From Ignavibacteria bacterium (lineage in GTDB: Bacteria; Bacteroidota; Ignavibacteria; Kapaibacteriales; UBA961), in contig VGWD01000004.1 in assembly GCA_016873735.1 (NCBI GenBank), positions 1 to 64,000 of the forward strand: 64,000 nucleotides of DNA. Reading direction: 5' to 3'. The notes below the pieces were generated by a model, which searched no databases, was not told where the DNA came from, and was given only the letters and a program-made list of their open reading frames with translations. Below are positions 9,631 to 19,766 of the stretch, one piece after another; position 1 is the stretch's first letter, and every line of letters begins with the position of its first letter. Made by a program: the position numbers and the translations under genes.

Positions 9631-10985
9631 GTGCCGCTTCCCAAGAGCACGACATTCTTTTTGGATCCACGAATGTTCTTGGTTGCATTGCGAGTATCAA
9701 TCACCACTTTTGCATTCTTGACAATCATGGAATAATCAAAGCATGTATGGTCTGTTGTGATCACAACGATATCATACTTTTTCAGCATTGCAGGAGTAAT
9801 ATTGCCTTGTGATTTCATCATTGTTCCATGCACATCCACTGAAGGGATAAATGGATCATGATATGTCACATTCTTGAAACCATCTTGCATGAGCAATTCC
9901 ATTATTTTCAATGTGGGTGAATGACGCAAGTCATCGACATCTTTTTTGAATGCCATTCCGAGCATGAGCACCTTTGCTTTTGCGAGCGTGATTGGTTGTT
10001 TTGCAACTTCACGTTCAATCATGCTGCGCACATAAAATGGCATCGATTCATTCACTTCAGCGGCGAGTGTGATGAAATTCGTTTCGAAATCATATTCGCG
10101 TGCCATCCATGAGAGATAATATGGATCAATCAAAATGCAATGTCCGCCAATTCCCGGTCCCGGAAAAAATGGCATGAATCCAAATGGCTTGGTTGCCGCT
10201 GCTTCCACCACTTCCCAAATATTCACACCAATGCGATCGCATAATTGTGCGAGTTCATTCACAAGGGCGATATTGACGCTGCGGAAAATATTCTCAAGCA
10301 ATTTTTCCATCTCTGCAACTGATGGAGAAGAAACTGGGATCACTTTACTTACGATGATGCCATGTGCCTCACATGCAAGTGTGGTACAGGTGTTTGTGAC
10401 ACCGCCTGCAACAATGGGAGTATTGCCGGTATTCCATGTTTGATTCCCGGGGTCGATTCGTTCAGGAGAAAATGCAAGAAAATAATCTTTGCCAAGTTTG
10501 AGTCCTTTTTTCTCAAAAATCGGTTGTACATATTTTGTTGTCGTACCGGGAAATGTGGTGCTCTTCAATATGACAAGCTGACCTTTCCGCAAAGTTGCTG
10601 CAACTGCTTCTGCCGAATGAATGATATAAGAAATATCAGGATCTTTGTTCGGCGTAAATGGTGTTGGAACGCATATGTATATCACATCGCATTCGGTGAG
10701 TTTTTTGAAATCGGTGGTTGCTTCTAGAGTTTTCCCTTTGATTACGGAAGCAACGAGTGATGAATCAATGTCCATGATATAATTTCCACCTTTTTGCAAA
10801 GTGCGAATTTTATGTTCATCGATATCAAAGCCGATGGTTCGTACGCCAAGATGTGCATATTCAACGGCGATTGGAAGTCCCACATAACCGAGTCCGATCA
10901 CACCAACAGTGATGGTATGATTCTGTATGGATGCAAGCAAAGCATCTGCAGTTTGTGTACCGGCGGATTTTTTCTTGATAGCCAT
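9627..10985 (-). CDS. Nucleotide sugar dehydrogenase (WbpA-like UDP-HexNAc 6-dehydrogenase)
   Basis: VGVIGLGYVGLPIAVEYA, CVPTPFTPNKDPD, STTFPGTT, FSPERIDPGN, ATKPFGFMPFFPGPGIGGHCILIDPYYLSW; closest in memory to WbpA. Confidence 0.92.
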   Translation of the reverse strand: MAIKKKSAGTQTADALLASIQNHTITVGVIGLGYVGLPIAVEYAHLGVRTIGFDIDEHKIRTLQKGGNYIMDIDSSLVASVIKGKTLEATTDFKKLTECDVIYICVPTPFTPNKDPDISYIIHSAEAVAATLRKGQLVILKSTTFPGTTTKYVQPIFEKKGLKLGKDYFLAFSPERIDPGNQTWNTGNTPIVAGGVTNTCTTLACEAHGIIVSKVIPVSSPSVAEMEKLLENIFRSVNIALVNELAQLCDRIGVNIWEVVEAAATKPFGFMPFFPGPGIGGHCILIDPYYLSWMAREYDFETNFITLAAEVNESMPFYVRSMIEREVAKQPITLAKAKVLMLGMAFKKDVDDLRHSPTLKIMELLMQDGFKNVTYHDPFIPSVDVHGTMMKSQGNITPAMLKKYDIVVITTDHTCFDYSMIVKNAKVVIDTRNATKNIRGSKKNVVLLGSGT

Positions 10986-10988
10986 AAT

Positions 10989-12035
10989 TTATCGTTCTCT
11001 GTGATATTGCTGTGAATAATAGTCTCGGTATTGTCCTGACCCAATATGTTCGCACCATTCAGGATGTTCAAGATACCACTCAATGGTGGATTGTAAACCT
11101 TGTTCAAATGGAATGCGGGGATTCCATCCCAATTCTTTTTTTGCTTTGGATGCATCGATTGCATACCGTCTGTCATGCCCGGGACGATCCTTGACAAATT
11201 GAATAAGATCTTCGGATTTGCCGAGTATGGACAAAATGGACTTCACGATATGCAAATTGTTACATTCATTTTCTGATCCGATATTATAGACTTCGCCGGG
11301 AATTCCATATTCATAAGCACGATGAATTGCATCGCAATGATCATTCACATGAATCCAATCTCGCACATTGAGTCCATCGCCATAGATAGGCAATGCTTTT
11401 GCTTCCATTGCATTGAGAATCATGAGTGGAATCAGTTTTTCCGGAAATTGTCTCGGACCATAATTATTTGAACATCGCGTGATCACAGCAGGTACATCAT
11501 GCGTATGATGAAATGCTCGGACAAACATGTCCGCGGATGCCTTTGATGCAGAATACGGCGAATTTGGTGCTATAGGTGTCTGTTCAGTGAATAATTCATT
11601 GGAATTCAGATCCAATGAACCATATACTTCATCAGTGGAAACTTGTACATATTTTTTGAGTTTGAGATTTCTGGCAATGGTCAAGAGTGAAACTGTTCCG
11701 CCGATGTTTGTATCTAAGAAAGGTGAAGCATCATGGATGGATCTATCCACATGTGATTCAGCTGCAATATTAATTATTCCCTCGACTGCATATTGCTCAC
11801 AAAGACTATGCATCAATTCAGTATTTTGAATCTCGGCATGAACAAAGACATGTCTGTCATCCTGCTCCACAGATTGCAGATTTTCAAGATTTCCGGCATA
11901 AGTCAATGCATCAACATTGATGATGCGAAGATTGGATTGTGAAGCAAGCATTTGCATGACAAATGAGCTTCCGATAAACCCTGCTCCTCCGGAAATGAGG
12001 ATTGTTTTGTGGCCATTTGCGGACATGAAAGCCAT
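10989..12035 (-). CDS. rfbB: dTDP-glucose 4,6-dehydratase
   Basis: GGAGFIGSSFV, AAESHVDRSIHDASPF, STDEVYGSL, YSASKASADMFVRAFHHTHDVPAVITRCSNNYGPRQFPEKLIPLM. Confidence 0.95.
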   Translation of the reverse strand: MAFMSANGHKTILISGGAGFIGSSFVMQMLASQSNLRIINVDALTYAGNLENLQSVEQDDRHVFVHAEIQNTELMHSLCEQYAVEGIINIAAESHVDRSIHDASPFLDTNIGGTVSLLTIARNLKLKKYVQVSTDEVYGSLDLNSNELFTEQTPIAPNSPYSASKASADMFVRAFHHTHDVPAVITRCSNNYGPRQFPEKLIPLMILNAMEAKALPIYGDGLNVRDWIHVNDHCDAIHRAYEYGIPGEVYNIGSENECNNLHIVKSILSILGKSEDLIQFVKDRPGHDRRYAIDASKAKKELGWNPRIPFEQGLQSTIEWYLEHPEWCEHIGSGQYRDYYSQQYHRER

Positions 12036-12208
12036 AGTGTACTGTACAATGGTTCAAAAATACGGAATGACGACTCCGTTACCAATAGATTATGCTGTAC
12101 TTTCAAGGATTTGAGCCATAATTCATATTGAATTACAGGAACCTGAACATCTTTTGTTCATGTTATAAGATGAATCCTTTATTCTCCCATTCAATCTCTT
12201 AACAGAAT

Positions 12209-13678
12209 ATGAATATTATTGTCATCGGAAGTGGTTTTGGCGGTCTCAGCGCAGCGATACGACTGCAAGCACAGGGTCATCAAGTAACGATTGTCGATAA
12301 ACTCGACAAACCGGGCGGTAGAGCTTATGTATTTGAGCGAGACGGATACAAGTTTGATGCGGGTCCGACGATTATCACTGCTCCTTGGTTGATTCATGAA
12401 TTGTTTGAAGTTGCAGGCAAGAAAACCGAAGAATATGTAAACATCGTCAAAATCGATCCTTTTTATAATGTACGATTCGAAGATGGAACCATTTTCCGTT
12501 ACAATGGAGACAAAGAATCCATTCTGAGACAGATTGAAGATTTGAATCCTGAAGATGTGAAGGGGTATCATCGATTCATTAAAGACGCCGAAAAGATTTT
12601 CAAAGCCGGTTTTGATTTGATCGACAAACCATTCACCACAATTGGTTCTATGTTGAAAGTATTGCCTGATTTGATTATGTTACGTTCCGAGCGCTCTGTT
12701 GCCGGCATGGTGAATCAATATATCAAAGATTACAGATTGCGACAGGTGTTCAGCTTTCATCCTTTGCTTGTTGGTGGAAATCCTTTTCAAACTACATCCA
12801 TTTATGCTTTGATACATATTCTCGAGCAAAGATGGGGTGTTTGGTTCGCAATGGGCGGAACGGGTGCATTGGTGCAAGGTCTTGTGAATGTCTTTAAAGA
12901 CATAGGCGGAAAGATTCAGCTTGGTACTGAAATCAAAGAAATTTTGATTGATGATACAACGAAGCGTGCAATTGGTGTGCAGACTGTTTCAGGAGAGATT
13001 CTCAAGGCAGACATAGTCGTGAGCAATGCGGATGTCGGGAATATGTACATGAAGATGATTCCCGCAAAATATCGCAAGAAAAACACGGATAATCGCATGA
13101 AGAATCTTAATTATTCCATGAGTTTATTTGTGATGTATTTCGGGACAACGAAGAAATATGAAGATCTTGCACATCATGAAATCATCATGGGTCCGAGATA
13201 TAAAGAACTTGTCACGGATATTTTCAAGAAAAAGCATTTGGCAGATGATTTCTCATTGTATTTGCATCGTCCATCCGCGACTGATCCATCGCTTGCTCCT
13301 GAAGGTCATGATTGCTGGTATGTGTTATCACCTGTTCCACATCTTGCATCCGGAACTGATTGGTCCGTGAAAGGTCCTGAATATCGTGATCGCATCGTGA
13401 AATATCTTGAAGAGCGCTATATGCCTGATTTATCCAAGCATATCACCAGTGAGCATTATGTCACTCCCACTTATTTCCGCGACACACTCAATTCTCATCT
13501 TGGAAATGCTTTCGGCGTAGAACCAATTCTCACGCAATCCGCATGGTTCCGACCTCATAATCTCTCGGAAGATATCTCAAATCTCTATGTGGTTGGAGCA
13601 GGGACTCATCCCGGCGCTGGATTGCCAGGAGTTATGAGTAGCGGAAAAATCGTCGCTGAAATGATCAGTACCACATGA
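12209..13678 (+). CDS. crtI: Phytoene desaturase (CrtI-type)
   Basis: GSGFGGLSAAIRLQAQGHQVTIVDKLDKPGGRAYVFERDGYKFDAGPTIITAPWL; C-terminal NLYVVGAGTHPGAGLPGVMSSGKIVAEMI. Confidence 0.92.
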   Translation: MNIIVIGSGFGGLSAAIRLQAQGHQVTIVDKLDKPGGRAYVFERDGYKFDAGPTIITAPWLIHELFEVAGKKTEEYVNIVKIDPFYNVRFEDGTIFRYNGDKESILRQIEDLNPEDVKGYHRFIKDAEKIFKAGFDLIDKPFTTIGSMLKVLPDLIMLRSERSVAGMVNQYIKDYRLRQVFSFHPLLVGGNPFQTTSIYALIHILEQRWGVWFAMGGTGALVQGLVNVFKDIGGKIQLGTEIKEILIDDTTKRAIGVQTVSGEILKADIVVSNADVGNMYMKMIPAKYRKKNTDNRMKNLNYSMSLFVMYFGTTKKYEDLAHHEIIMGPRYKELVTDIFKKKHLADDFSLYLHRPSATDPSLAPEGHDCWYVLSPVPHLASGTDWSVKGPEYRDRIVKYLEERYMPDLSKHITSEHYVTPTYFRDTLNSHLGNAFGVEPILTQSAWFRPHNLSEDISNLYVVGAGTHPGAGLPGVMSSGKIVAEMISTT

Positions 13679-13743
13679 GAATATACATATACTTTTTCCC
13701 TTATATCGATGATGGAAATGATTGGCATGAACAGGAATAATAT

Positions 13744-13893
13744 TTAATTTTTGCCCACCTGCAACAGTCTATCTGTTTCTGCTATCCCAAGAATCAAACC
13801 TCCGGCCAATATTGAAATGCATAAAAGGAGAGCGATTCTCATCCGACGAACACTCTTCTCAAGCGACATCAAGCGTTGTTGCATGTGATCCAT
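13744..13893 (-). CDS. Small single-pass membrane protein (49 aa)
   Basis: Manual translation MDHMQQRLMSLEKSVRRMRIALLLCISILAGGLILGIAETDRLLQVGKN*; ATG overlaps the scpB stop (TGATG). Too short for the ORF track. Confidence 0.5.
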   Translation of the reverse strand: MDHMQQRLMSLEKSVRRMRIALLLCISILAGGLILGIAETDRLLQVGKN

Positions 13894-14666
13894 CACATTT
13901 GCTCCTCTGTATCAATGGACTGTTCGGGATTCATGTCTTTGGTTTCAATAATTATTTCTTCATCGACAGGCTCTTGTGCTTCTGAAGAATCTTCTGATGC
14001 CTCCGGTAATGAGGGCATATCATCTTCTATGACCGCTGAGCCAAGCTCTGCAGCGAGATTTTGTGGTTGCATTGCAATCAATTCGTCGATTTCTTTCATT
14101 CTGGGTAAATCATCCAAAGCAGCCAAACCAAATATGCGAAGGAATTCTGCTGTGGTGCCATATAATAAAGGTCTGCCGGCTGTTTCTGCGCGACCAATGA
14201 TGGTGACCAATCCTCGGTCCAAGAGAGAATTCATAATTTCTCCGGAATTCACCCCGCGGATCGACTCTATGTCCGGCTTACTGACAGGTTGTTTATATGC
14301 CACAATTGACAATGTTTCCAATGCCGCTTGTGAGAGACGTTTACGAGATTTTGCTTTGAGGAGTTTTTGAACATAGACACCGAATTGTGAACGAGTCACA
14401 AAATGATAGCCACCTGCCACCTTCACAATGGAATAAGGTCTTGCGCATGCAGCAAGATCATCATTGATTTGATCGATGGCAATCTTGATTGCATCCGGTC
14501 TTGCATATTCCTGAAATTCAGACTCCGCTAGCAATTCATTGATGGTCTTCTCACTCATTGGTTCTTCTGATGCAAAAATCAATGCTTCCAATACCGGAAG
14601 AAATGCATCGGGAATTGATATGTCTTGTTCACTCATGGTCTTCGTTACATATAAATGGGAAAGCAC
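13893..14666 (-). CDS. scpB: Segregation and condensation protein B
   Basis: LEALIFASEEPMSEKTINELL, LSQAALETLSIVAYKQPVSKPDIESIRGVNS, GLVTIIGRAETAGRPLLYGTTAEFLRIFGL. Confidence 0.93.
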   Translation of the reverse strand: MLSHLYVTKTMSEQDISIPDAFLPVLEALIFASEEPMSEKTINELLAESEFQEYARPDAIKIAIDQINDDLAACARPYSIVKVAGGYHFVTRSQFGVYVQKLLKAKSRKRLSQAALETLSIVAYKQPVSKPDIESIRGVNSGEIMNSLLDRGLVTIIGRAETAGRPLLYGTTAEFLRIFGLAALDDLPRMKEIDELIAMQPQNLAAELGSAVIEDDMPSLPEASEDSSEAQEPVDEEIIIETKDMNPEQSIDTEEQM

Positions 14667-14718
14667 CCGTATACAAAACTACGGTTTTCTTTGATTCTGC
14701 ATCGAGTGAGATATGCAC

Positions 14719-14752
14719 AAAAAAAGGTATCGGAACTGAATCCGATACCTTT
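14719..14752 (-). terminator. Rho-independent terminator downstream of dnaK
   Basis: Perfect stem GGTATCGGA / TCCGATACC (14726-14734 / 14741-14749); on the minus strand followed by a T-run. Confidence 0.85.
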
Positions 14753-14769
14753 CTTTGAGTTTTTGAAGA

Positions 14770-16671
14770 TTATTTACCGTCATTTTTGTCATCGACGATA
14801 GTATAATCGGCTTCTTCTACATTTCCTGTATCACCTGAAGCATCTTGTGCACCGGCTGTAGAACCTGCGGCATCTGCTTGCTCATACATTTTTGTGGAAG
14901 TTTCACTCCACAATTGATTGAGGGCATCCATGGCTGGACGAATATCGCCGGTATTGTTCTTGATTGCATCTGCAAGACGTTCTTTGGCGGATTCAATGTT
15001 TGTTTTTGCATCAGCGGGGATTTTGTCTCCAAGTTCCGCCAATTGCTTATCTGTGGAATACACAAGATTGTCTGCCTGATTGCGCAATTCAATTTCTTCC
15101 TTGCGTTTTTTATCTTCAGTTGCATGCTCTTGTGCTTCGCGCTTCATCTTTTCGATTTCATCTTTTTCCAAACCACTTGATGAAGTGATGCGAATATTCT
15201 GTTCCTTGTTTGTTGCTTTGTCTTTTGCAGACACATGAAGAATTCCATTTGCATCAATGTCGAATATCACTTCGATTTGTGGAACGCCGCGTGGTGCGGG
15301 TGGAATTCCATCAAGATGGAAACGACCAAGCGAACGATTGTCACGAGCCATTGGACGCTCACCTTGGAGAATGTGTATTTCAACAGAAGTCTGACTATCA
15401 GTTGCTGTTGAATATGTTTCTGATTTCTTGGTTGGAATTGTTGTGTTCGCAGGAATCATCGGAGTCAAAACACCACCCATTGTTTCAATGCCGAGCGTAA
15501 GCGGAGTAACGTCGAGCAACAGAACATCTGTCACATCACCCGCAAGCACTCCACCTTGTATCGCTGCACCGATTGCAACAACTTCATCCGGATTTACTCC
15601 CTTGGAAGGATCTTTTCCAAAGAATGATTTTACGAGTTCTTGAATTTTGGGAATGCGTGTTGAACCACCAACCAAAATCACTTCATCGATTTGTGAAGGT
15701 GTGATCTTCGCATCTTTGATTGCTTGTTCGCAAGGACGCAATGTCGCATCAAATAAATCTGAACACAATGATTCAAATTTTGCACGTGTGATCGTAAGAT
15801 TCAAGTGCTTTGCACCGTCTGCTGTTGCAGTGATGAATGGCAAATTGATTTCTGTTTGCAACATTTGTGACAATTCGATCTTTGCTTTTTCGGCTGCTTC
15901 ACGCAAGCGTTGCAAAGCCATTGGATCATTGCGCAAATCAATGTTTTCTTGTTTCTTGAATTCATCTGCAAGGAAATCGATAATGCGCAAGTCGAAATTA
16001 TCACCGCCAAGATGTGTATCACCATTTGTTGATTTTACTTGGAATACACCATCACCCAATTCGAGAATCGAAATGTCGAATGTACCACCACCCAAGTCAT
16101 ACACAGCAACGGTGATGTTTTGGTCTTTTTTGTCCAAACCAAATGCAAGTGCTGCAGCGGTTGGTTCATTGATGATACGCTTCACATTCAGCCCGGCAAT
16201 TTCACCGGCATCTTTTGTTGCTTGTCTTTGTGCATCATTAAAATATGCAGGAACGGTGATGACGGCATCAGTAACTTTTTGTCCCAAATAATCTTCCGCC
16301 GTTTGCTTCATCTTTTGCAAGATCATTGCGGAAACTTCCGGTGGAGAATACAAGCGACCGTCAATGTCAACTTGCGCTGTATTATTATCTCCACCTTTTA
16401 CCGTATATGGAACAAGCTTGGTTTCTTCACCTACTTCATCCATTCTACGACCCATGAATCGCTTCACGGAATAGACTGTGTTTCTTGGATTGGTGACCGC
16501 TTGTCTTTTTGCTTGTTGACCAACCAGACGCTCACCACTTTTTGTGAATCCCACAACGGATGGCGTTGTGCGAGTTCCTTCGCTGTTTGCAATCACAACG
16601 GGTTGTCCGTTTTCCATTACAGACACACAGGAGTTTGTGGTTCCTAAGTCAATACCGATAGTTTTACCCAT
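14770..16671 (-). CDS. dnaK: Molecular chaperone DnaK (Hsp70)
   Basis: [78 protein letters not shown]. Confidence 0.99.
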   Translation of the reverse strand: MGKTIGIDLGTTNSCVSVMENGQPVVIANSEGTRTTPSVVGFTKSGERLVGQQAKRQAVTNPRNTVYSVKRFMGRRMDEVGEETKLVPYTVKGGDNNTAQVDIDGRLYSPPEVSAMILQKMKQTAEDYLGQKVTDAVITVPAYFNDAQRQATKDAGEIAGLNVKRIINEPTAAALAFGLDKKDQNITVAVYDLGGGTFDISILELGDGVFQVKSTNGDTHLGGDNFDLRIIDFLADEFKKQENIDLRNDPMALQRLREAAEKAKIELSQMLQTEINLPFITATADGAKHLNLTITRAKFESLCSDLFDATLRPCEQAIKDAKITPSQIDEVILVGGSTRIPKIQELVKSFFGKDPSKGVNPDEVVAIGAAIQGGVLAGDVTDVLLLDVTPLTLGIETMGGVLTPMIPANTTIPTKKSETYSTATDSQTSVEIHILQGERPMARDNRSLGRFHLDGIPPAPRGVPQIEVIFDIDANGILHVSAKDKATNKEQNIRITSSSGLEKDEIEKMKREAQEHATEDKKRKEEIELRNQADNLVYSTDKQLAELGDKIPADAKTNIESAKERLADAIKNNTGDIRPAMDALNQLWSETSTKMYEQADAAGSTAGAQDASGDTGNVEEADYTIVDDKNDGK

Positions 16672-16732
16672 CTTACATTACCTCTGAAAAATACTATGAA
16701 TAATATATGTTATTCCGGTTGGAATCAATTCA

Positions 16733-17170
16733 TCAAGCAATCTTAACCTCAATGCTTTTTGGTTGTTCTTGTTCAATCTTTGGCAATGTCACAGACAATA
16801 CACCATTATTGAATTCCGCTTGAATTCCTTGTATGTCAATCAAATCAGTCAGTTTGAATGAACGAGTGAATGAACCAAAGCGACGCTCCGTGCGAAGAAA
16901 TGCTTGCGTATCAATTGTTTGATGTTGTTTTTTCTCACCACTGAATGTCAATACGCGATGTTCATCAATGGAAATTTTCACATCCTCTTTACTAACGCCG
17001 GGAATCTCGATAAGTAGCGTGATGGCTTTCTCTTCATGTGCAATATCAACCTTCGGTGAAAAATCACTAATATCAGAGTTGATATCGCAGTTGATGTCAT
17101 TCATTGTGTCGAGCATGCGACGCGTTAACGTATCCAATCCACGGAATGGTTCAAATCTGAGCATAGTCAT
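16733..17170 (-). CDS. Small heat shock protein, Hsp20/alpha-crystallin family
   Basis: ISDFSPKVDIAHEEKAITLLIEIPGVSKEDVKISIDEHRVLTFSGEK...FSFKLTD-like core...NNGVLSVTLPK. Start moved from 17236 to 17170 (MTMLRFEPFRGL), preceded by AAAGGA. Confidence 0.93.
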   Translation of the reverse strand: MTMLRFEPFRGLDTLTRRMLDTMNDINCDINSDISDFSPKVDIAHEEKAITLLIEIPGVSKEDVKISIDEHRVLTFSGEKKQHQTIDTQAFLRTERRFGSFTRSFKLTDLIDIQGIQAEFNNGVLSVTLPKIEQEQPKSIEVKIA

Positions 17171-17342
17171 AATCTTGTCCTTTCTATTAAACTGTAAATG
17201 TGAGAGTGAATCCCATAAGGGAATAAACCTGCGCAAGGTCGAAAATACTTGCTACGAATAACGTGCCAATTGATTTTTTTGGCGTTTTTCAGTATAAATC
17301 GCTGTAATTTTGTCAAAAAAGCAGTCAATATTACAATTTACT

Positions 17343-17382
17343 TTGTCAGTTTGTCATGCTGCTTGTCATTTTGTCATTGCTG
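17343..17382. repeat. Two-copy 20-bp imperfect tandem repeat with four TTGTCA hexamers; candidate operator
   Basis: TTGTCAGTTTGTCATGCTGC / TTGTCATTTTGTCATTGCTG in the divergent hsp20/ispF intergenic region; a fifth TTGTCA at 17310. Confidence 0.5.
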
Positions 17383-17451
17383 AGGTGTGGTTTGACGGCA
17401 CAAGCTGTGATTTCATTTTTTTAAATTGCACTTTAACATTAGGAATTCGAT

Positions 17452-17931
17452 ATGATTGGCATTGGATATGATGTTCATCGTTTGGCGGAGGGTGAATCCC
17501 TTGTACTTGGAGGTGTGACTATTGGTTCTCCTTTGGGGTCGATTGCTCATAGCGATGGAGATGTTGTTTTGCATGCTTTATGCGATGCTCTTCTTGGAGC
17601 AGCCGGGCTTGGTGATATCGGAGAGCATTTCCCTGATACAGATCCTCGCTGGAAAAATGCACCAAGCAGAATGTTTGTTGAACATGCCATTCACTTGCTT
17701 GCCGAGAATGGATATGTACTGGTGAACATTGACATCACGTTGATTTTGGAAGCTCCGAAAATCAAACCGTATAAAGAAGCAATGCGAGCTGAGATTGCAT
17801 CAATGACAGGTTTACAAATCCAAAGAGTATCCGTGAAGGCAACAACGAATGAATCGATTGGTTTTGCAGGACGCAAGGAAGGGGTTGCGGCATTATGTGC
17901 ATGCATGATCAAACATGGAGATGATGCATGA
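17452..17931 (+). CDS. ispF: 2-C-methyl-D-erythritol 2,4-cyclodiphosphate synthase
   Basis: IGIGYDVHRLAEGESLVLGGV, AHSDGDVVLHALCDALLGAAGLGDIGEHFPDTDPRWK. Confidence 0.97.
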   Translation: MIGIGYDVHRLAEGESLVLGGVTIGSPLGSIAHSDGDVVLHALCDALLGAAGLGDIGEHFPDTDPRWKNAPSRMFVEHAIHLLAENGYVLVNIDITLILEAPKIKPYKEAMRAEIASMTGLQIQRVSVKATTNESIGFAGRKEGVAALCACMIKHGDDA

Positions 17932-18890
17932 AGATTTCAGTGATTGGCATTGGGCATCTAGGCATGATCCATGCAAAACTTTTAAAGCAAAGAGATGAAA
18001 TTGATGTGAGCATTTGTGATCCGAATGCAGATCGAGCAGTATATGTGTCAGAAGAATTACATGTTCCGATTCATGCTACGATTGATTCGGCAATTGCTCA
18101 TAGTGATGCAGTCATCATAGCAGCATCAACCATTGCTCATTTTGAAATTGCGCAGAGTGCGATTCGTGCAGGAAAACATTGTTTCATCGAAAAGCCAATC
18201 ACTTCAACATATCGAGAAGCTGTAGAGTTGATAAACCTTGCGGAAAATAACAATGTGATTGTTCAGGTGGGTCATGTAGAGCGTTTCAATCCTGCATTAT
18301 TGGCATTGCACTCATATTCTATAGAGCCATTGTTTATCGAAGCACATCGTTTGGCTCAATTCAAACCCAGAGCAACCGATGTCAGTGTGATACATGATTT
18401 GATGATTCATGACATAGACATCATTCTATGGATGGTGAAATCTCCAGTCAAGCATATTGATGCAAATTCAGTTTCCGTCCTGACAGAAACAGCAGACATT
18501 GCAAATACACGCATTACCTTTGAAAATGGCTGCGTTGCAAATATCACGGCATCACGTATATCGGCGCAGCCAATGCGCAAAATGCGTGTATTCCAAAAGA
18601 ATGGATATATGTCAATAGATTTCGCAAAACCTTCCGTGGATGTCTATAGACTTGCTGAAAAAGATGAAGTATCCAATACTGCCATCCCGGCAATGATGCT
18701 CGGCGAAATCGATGCAGGCAATCATAGCAAAGCCATTGTGTTTGAACAACCCACCATACCATCAATCAATGCCATTATCGAAGAACATGCAGCATTCATT
18801 AGCTCAATTGCTCATGGTGATCCAATCGCAGTAACCGCACATGAGGCGATGGAGGCATTGCGCATTGCGGAAGTCATTGCTAATCAATAG
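17928..18890 (+). CDS. Gfo/Idh/MocA family oxidoreductase
   Basis: ISVIGIGHLGMIHAKLL; AGKHCFIEKPITSTYREAVELI; VQVGHVERFNPA; DLMIHDIDIILWM. Confidence 0.92.
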   Translation: MKISVIGIGHLGMIHAKLLKQRDEIDVSICDPNADRAVYVSEELHVPIHATIDSAIAHSDAVIIAASTIAHFEIAQSAIRAGKHCFIEKPITSTYREAVELINLAENNNVIVQVGHVERFNPALLALHSYSIEPLFIEAHRLAQFKPRATDVSVIHDLMIHDIDIILWMVKSPVKHIDANSVSVLTETADIANTRITFENGCVANITASRISAQPMRKMRVFQKNGYMSIDFAKPSVDVYRLAEKDEVSNTAIPAMMLGEIDAGNHSKAIVFEQPTIPSINAIIEEHAAFISSIAHGDPIAVTAHEAMEALRIAEVIANQ

Positions 18891-18921
18891 TGCACATTCT
18901 TCTTTTCATGGAGATACATAC

Positions 18922-19731
18922 ATGAAGATTGCCATCGTTCAGTCATTTCCAATTTATGCTGATAGTCAACGCAATGTGACCACCATCTGCAAGATGATTG
19001 AATCCATCCAAGCAGATCTTATTGTCTTCCCTGAACTTGCCACAAGTGGATATTTTTTTACTGATAAGAATAGTCTCTCACCTCATGCATTGACTTGGAA
19101 TGAGTCCCCTGAATTATCGACATTTCAAGAACTGTCAACACAGAAAGATGCAGATATCATTATAGGGTTTCCTGAAAAGGAAGGAAATGTCATGTACAAT
19201 GCAGCGGGAATATTCATGCCGAATAAGCATGATTCAAAAGTCTATAGAAAGACTCACTTGTTTTATAAAGAACATGAAGTGTTTGAAGAAGGGAATTCAG
19301 GATTCTTTTGTGTACATGATTCGAAAAGGGATTGTACCATCGGCATCATGATTTGCTATGATTGGCGTTTTCCCGAAGCTGCAAGAACGCTGGCTTTGCA
19401 AGGTGCGGATCTTATAGTGTGCCCATCGAATCTTGTGACAACTCTCTCAGGTAAAGTGTTTCCGGCGCGCGCCATTGAAAACAAAGTATATGTGGCAGTG
19501 GCAAATCGTATTGGAGAAGAAAGTTTGGGTGATGAATCACTTTTATTCAGAGGAGAATCAGCCATTTATGATTATGCCGGTGAACGACTGGCTCAAGCAT
19601 CTTTCGGTAATGAAGAAATCATTTATGCTGAAATTGATCCGAAATCAACACGAAACAAATCATTTAATTCTGTGAATGATATTTTCAAAGATAGACGATC
19701 ATCATTCTACCGATGGAATGAAAAATGTTGA
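18922..19731 (+). CDS. Carbon-nitrogen hydrolase (nitrilase superfamily)
   Basis: VFPELATSGY (Glu), YRKTHLF (Lys), GIMICYDWRFPEAART (Cys). Start moved from 18841 to MKIAIVQ at 18922. Confidence 0.92.
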   Translation: MKIAIVQSFPIYADSQRNVTTICKMIESIQADLIVFPELATSGYFFTDKNSLSPHALTWNESPELSTFQELSTQKDADIIIGFPEKEGNVMYNAAGIFMPNKHDSKVYRKTHLFYKEHEVFEEGNSGFFCVHDSKRDCTIGIMICYDWRFPEAARTLALQGADLIVCPSNLVTTLSGKVFPARAIENKVYVAVANRIGEESLGDESLLFRGESAIYDYAGERLAQASFGNEEIIYAEIDPKSTRNKSFNSVNDIFKDRRSSFYRWNEKC

Positions 19732-19766
19732 ATGAATAATGATGAATGAAATAGAAGAATGGAAAA

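Noticed and set aside
15647-16647. Long plus-strand ORFs (214 and 202 aa) opposite dnaK
   Set aside because: Antisense shadows of a highly conserved gene; no recognisable motifs.
17243-17270. Sigma-54-like sequence TTGGCACGTTATTCGTAGCA upstream of hsp20
   Set aside because: The -24 half (TGGCACG) matches, but the near-invariant -12 GC is absent at the right spacing.
17343-17382. Possible CRISPR-like repeat
   Set aside because: Two imperfect 20-bp copies with no spacers or cas genes.
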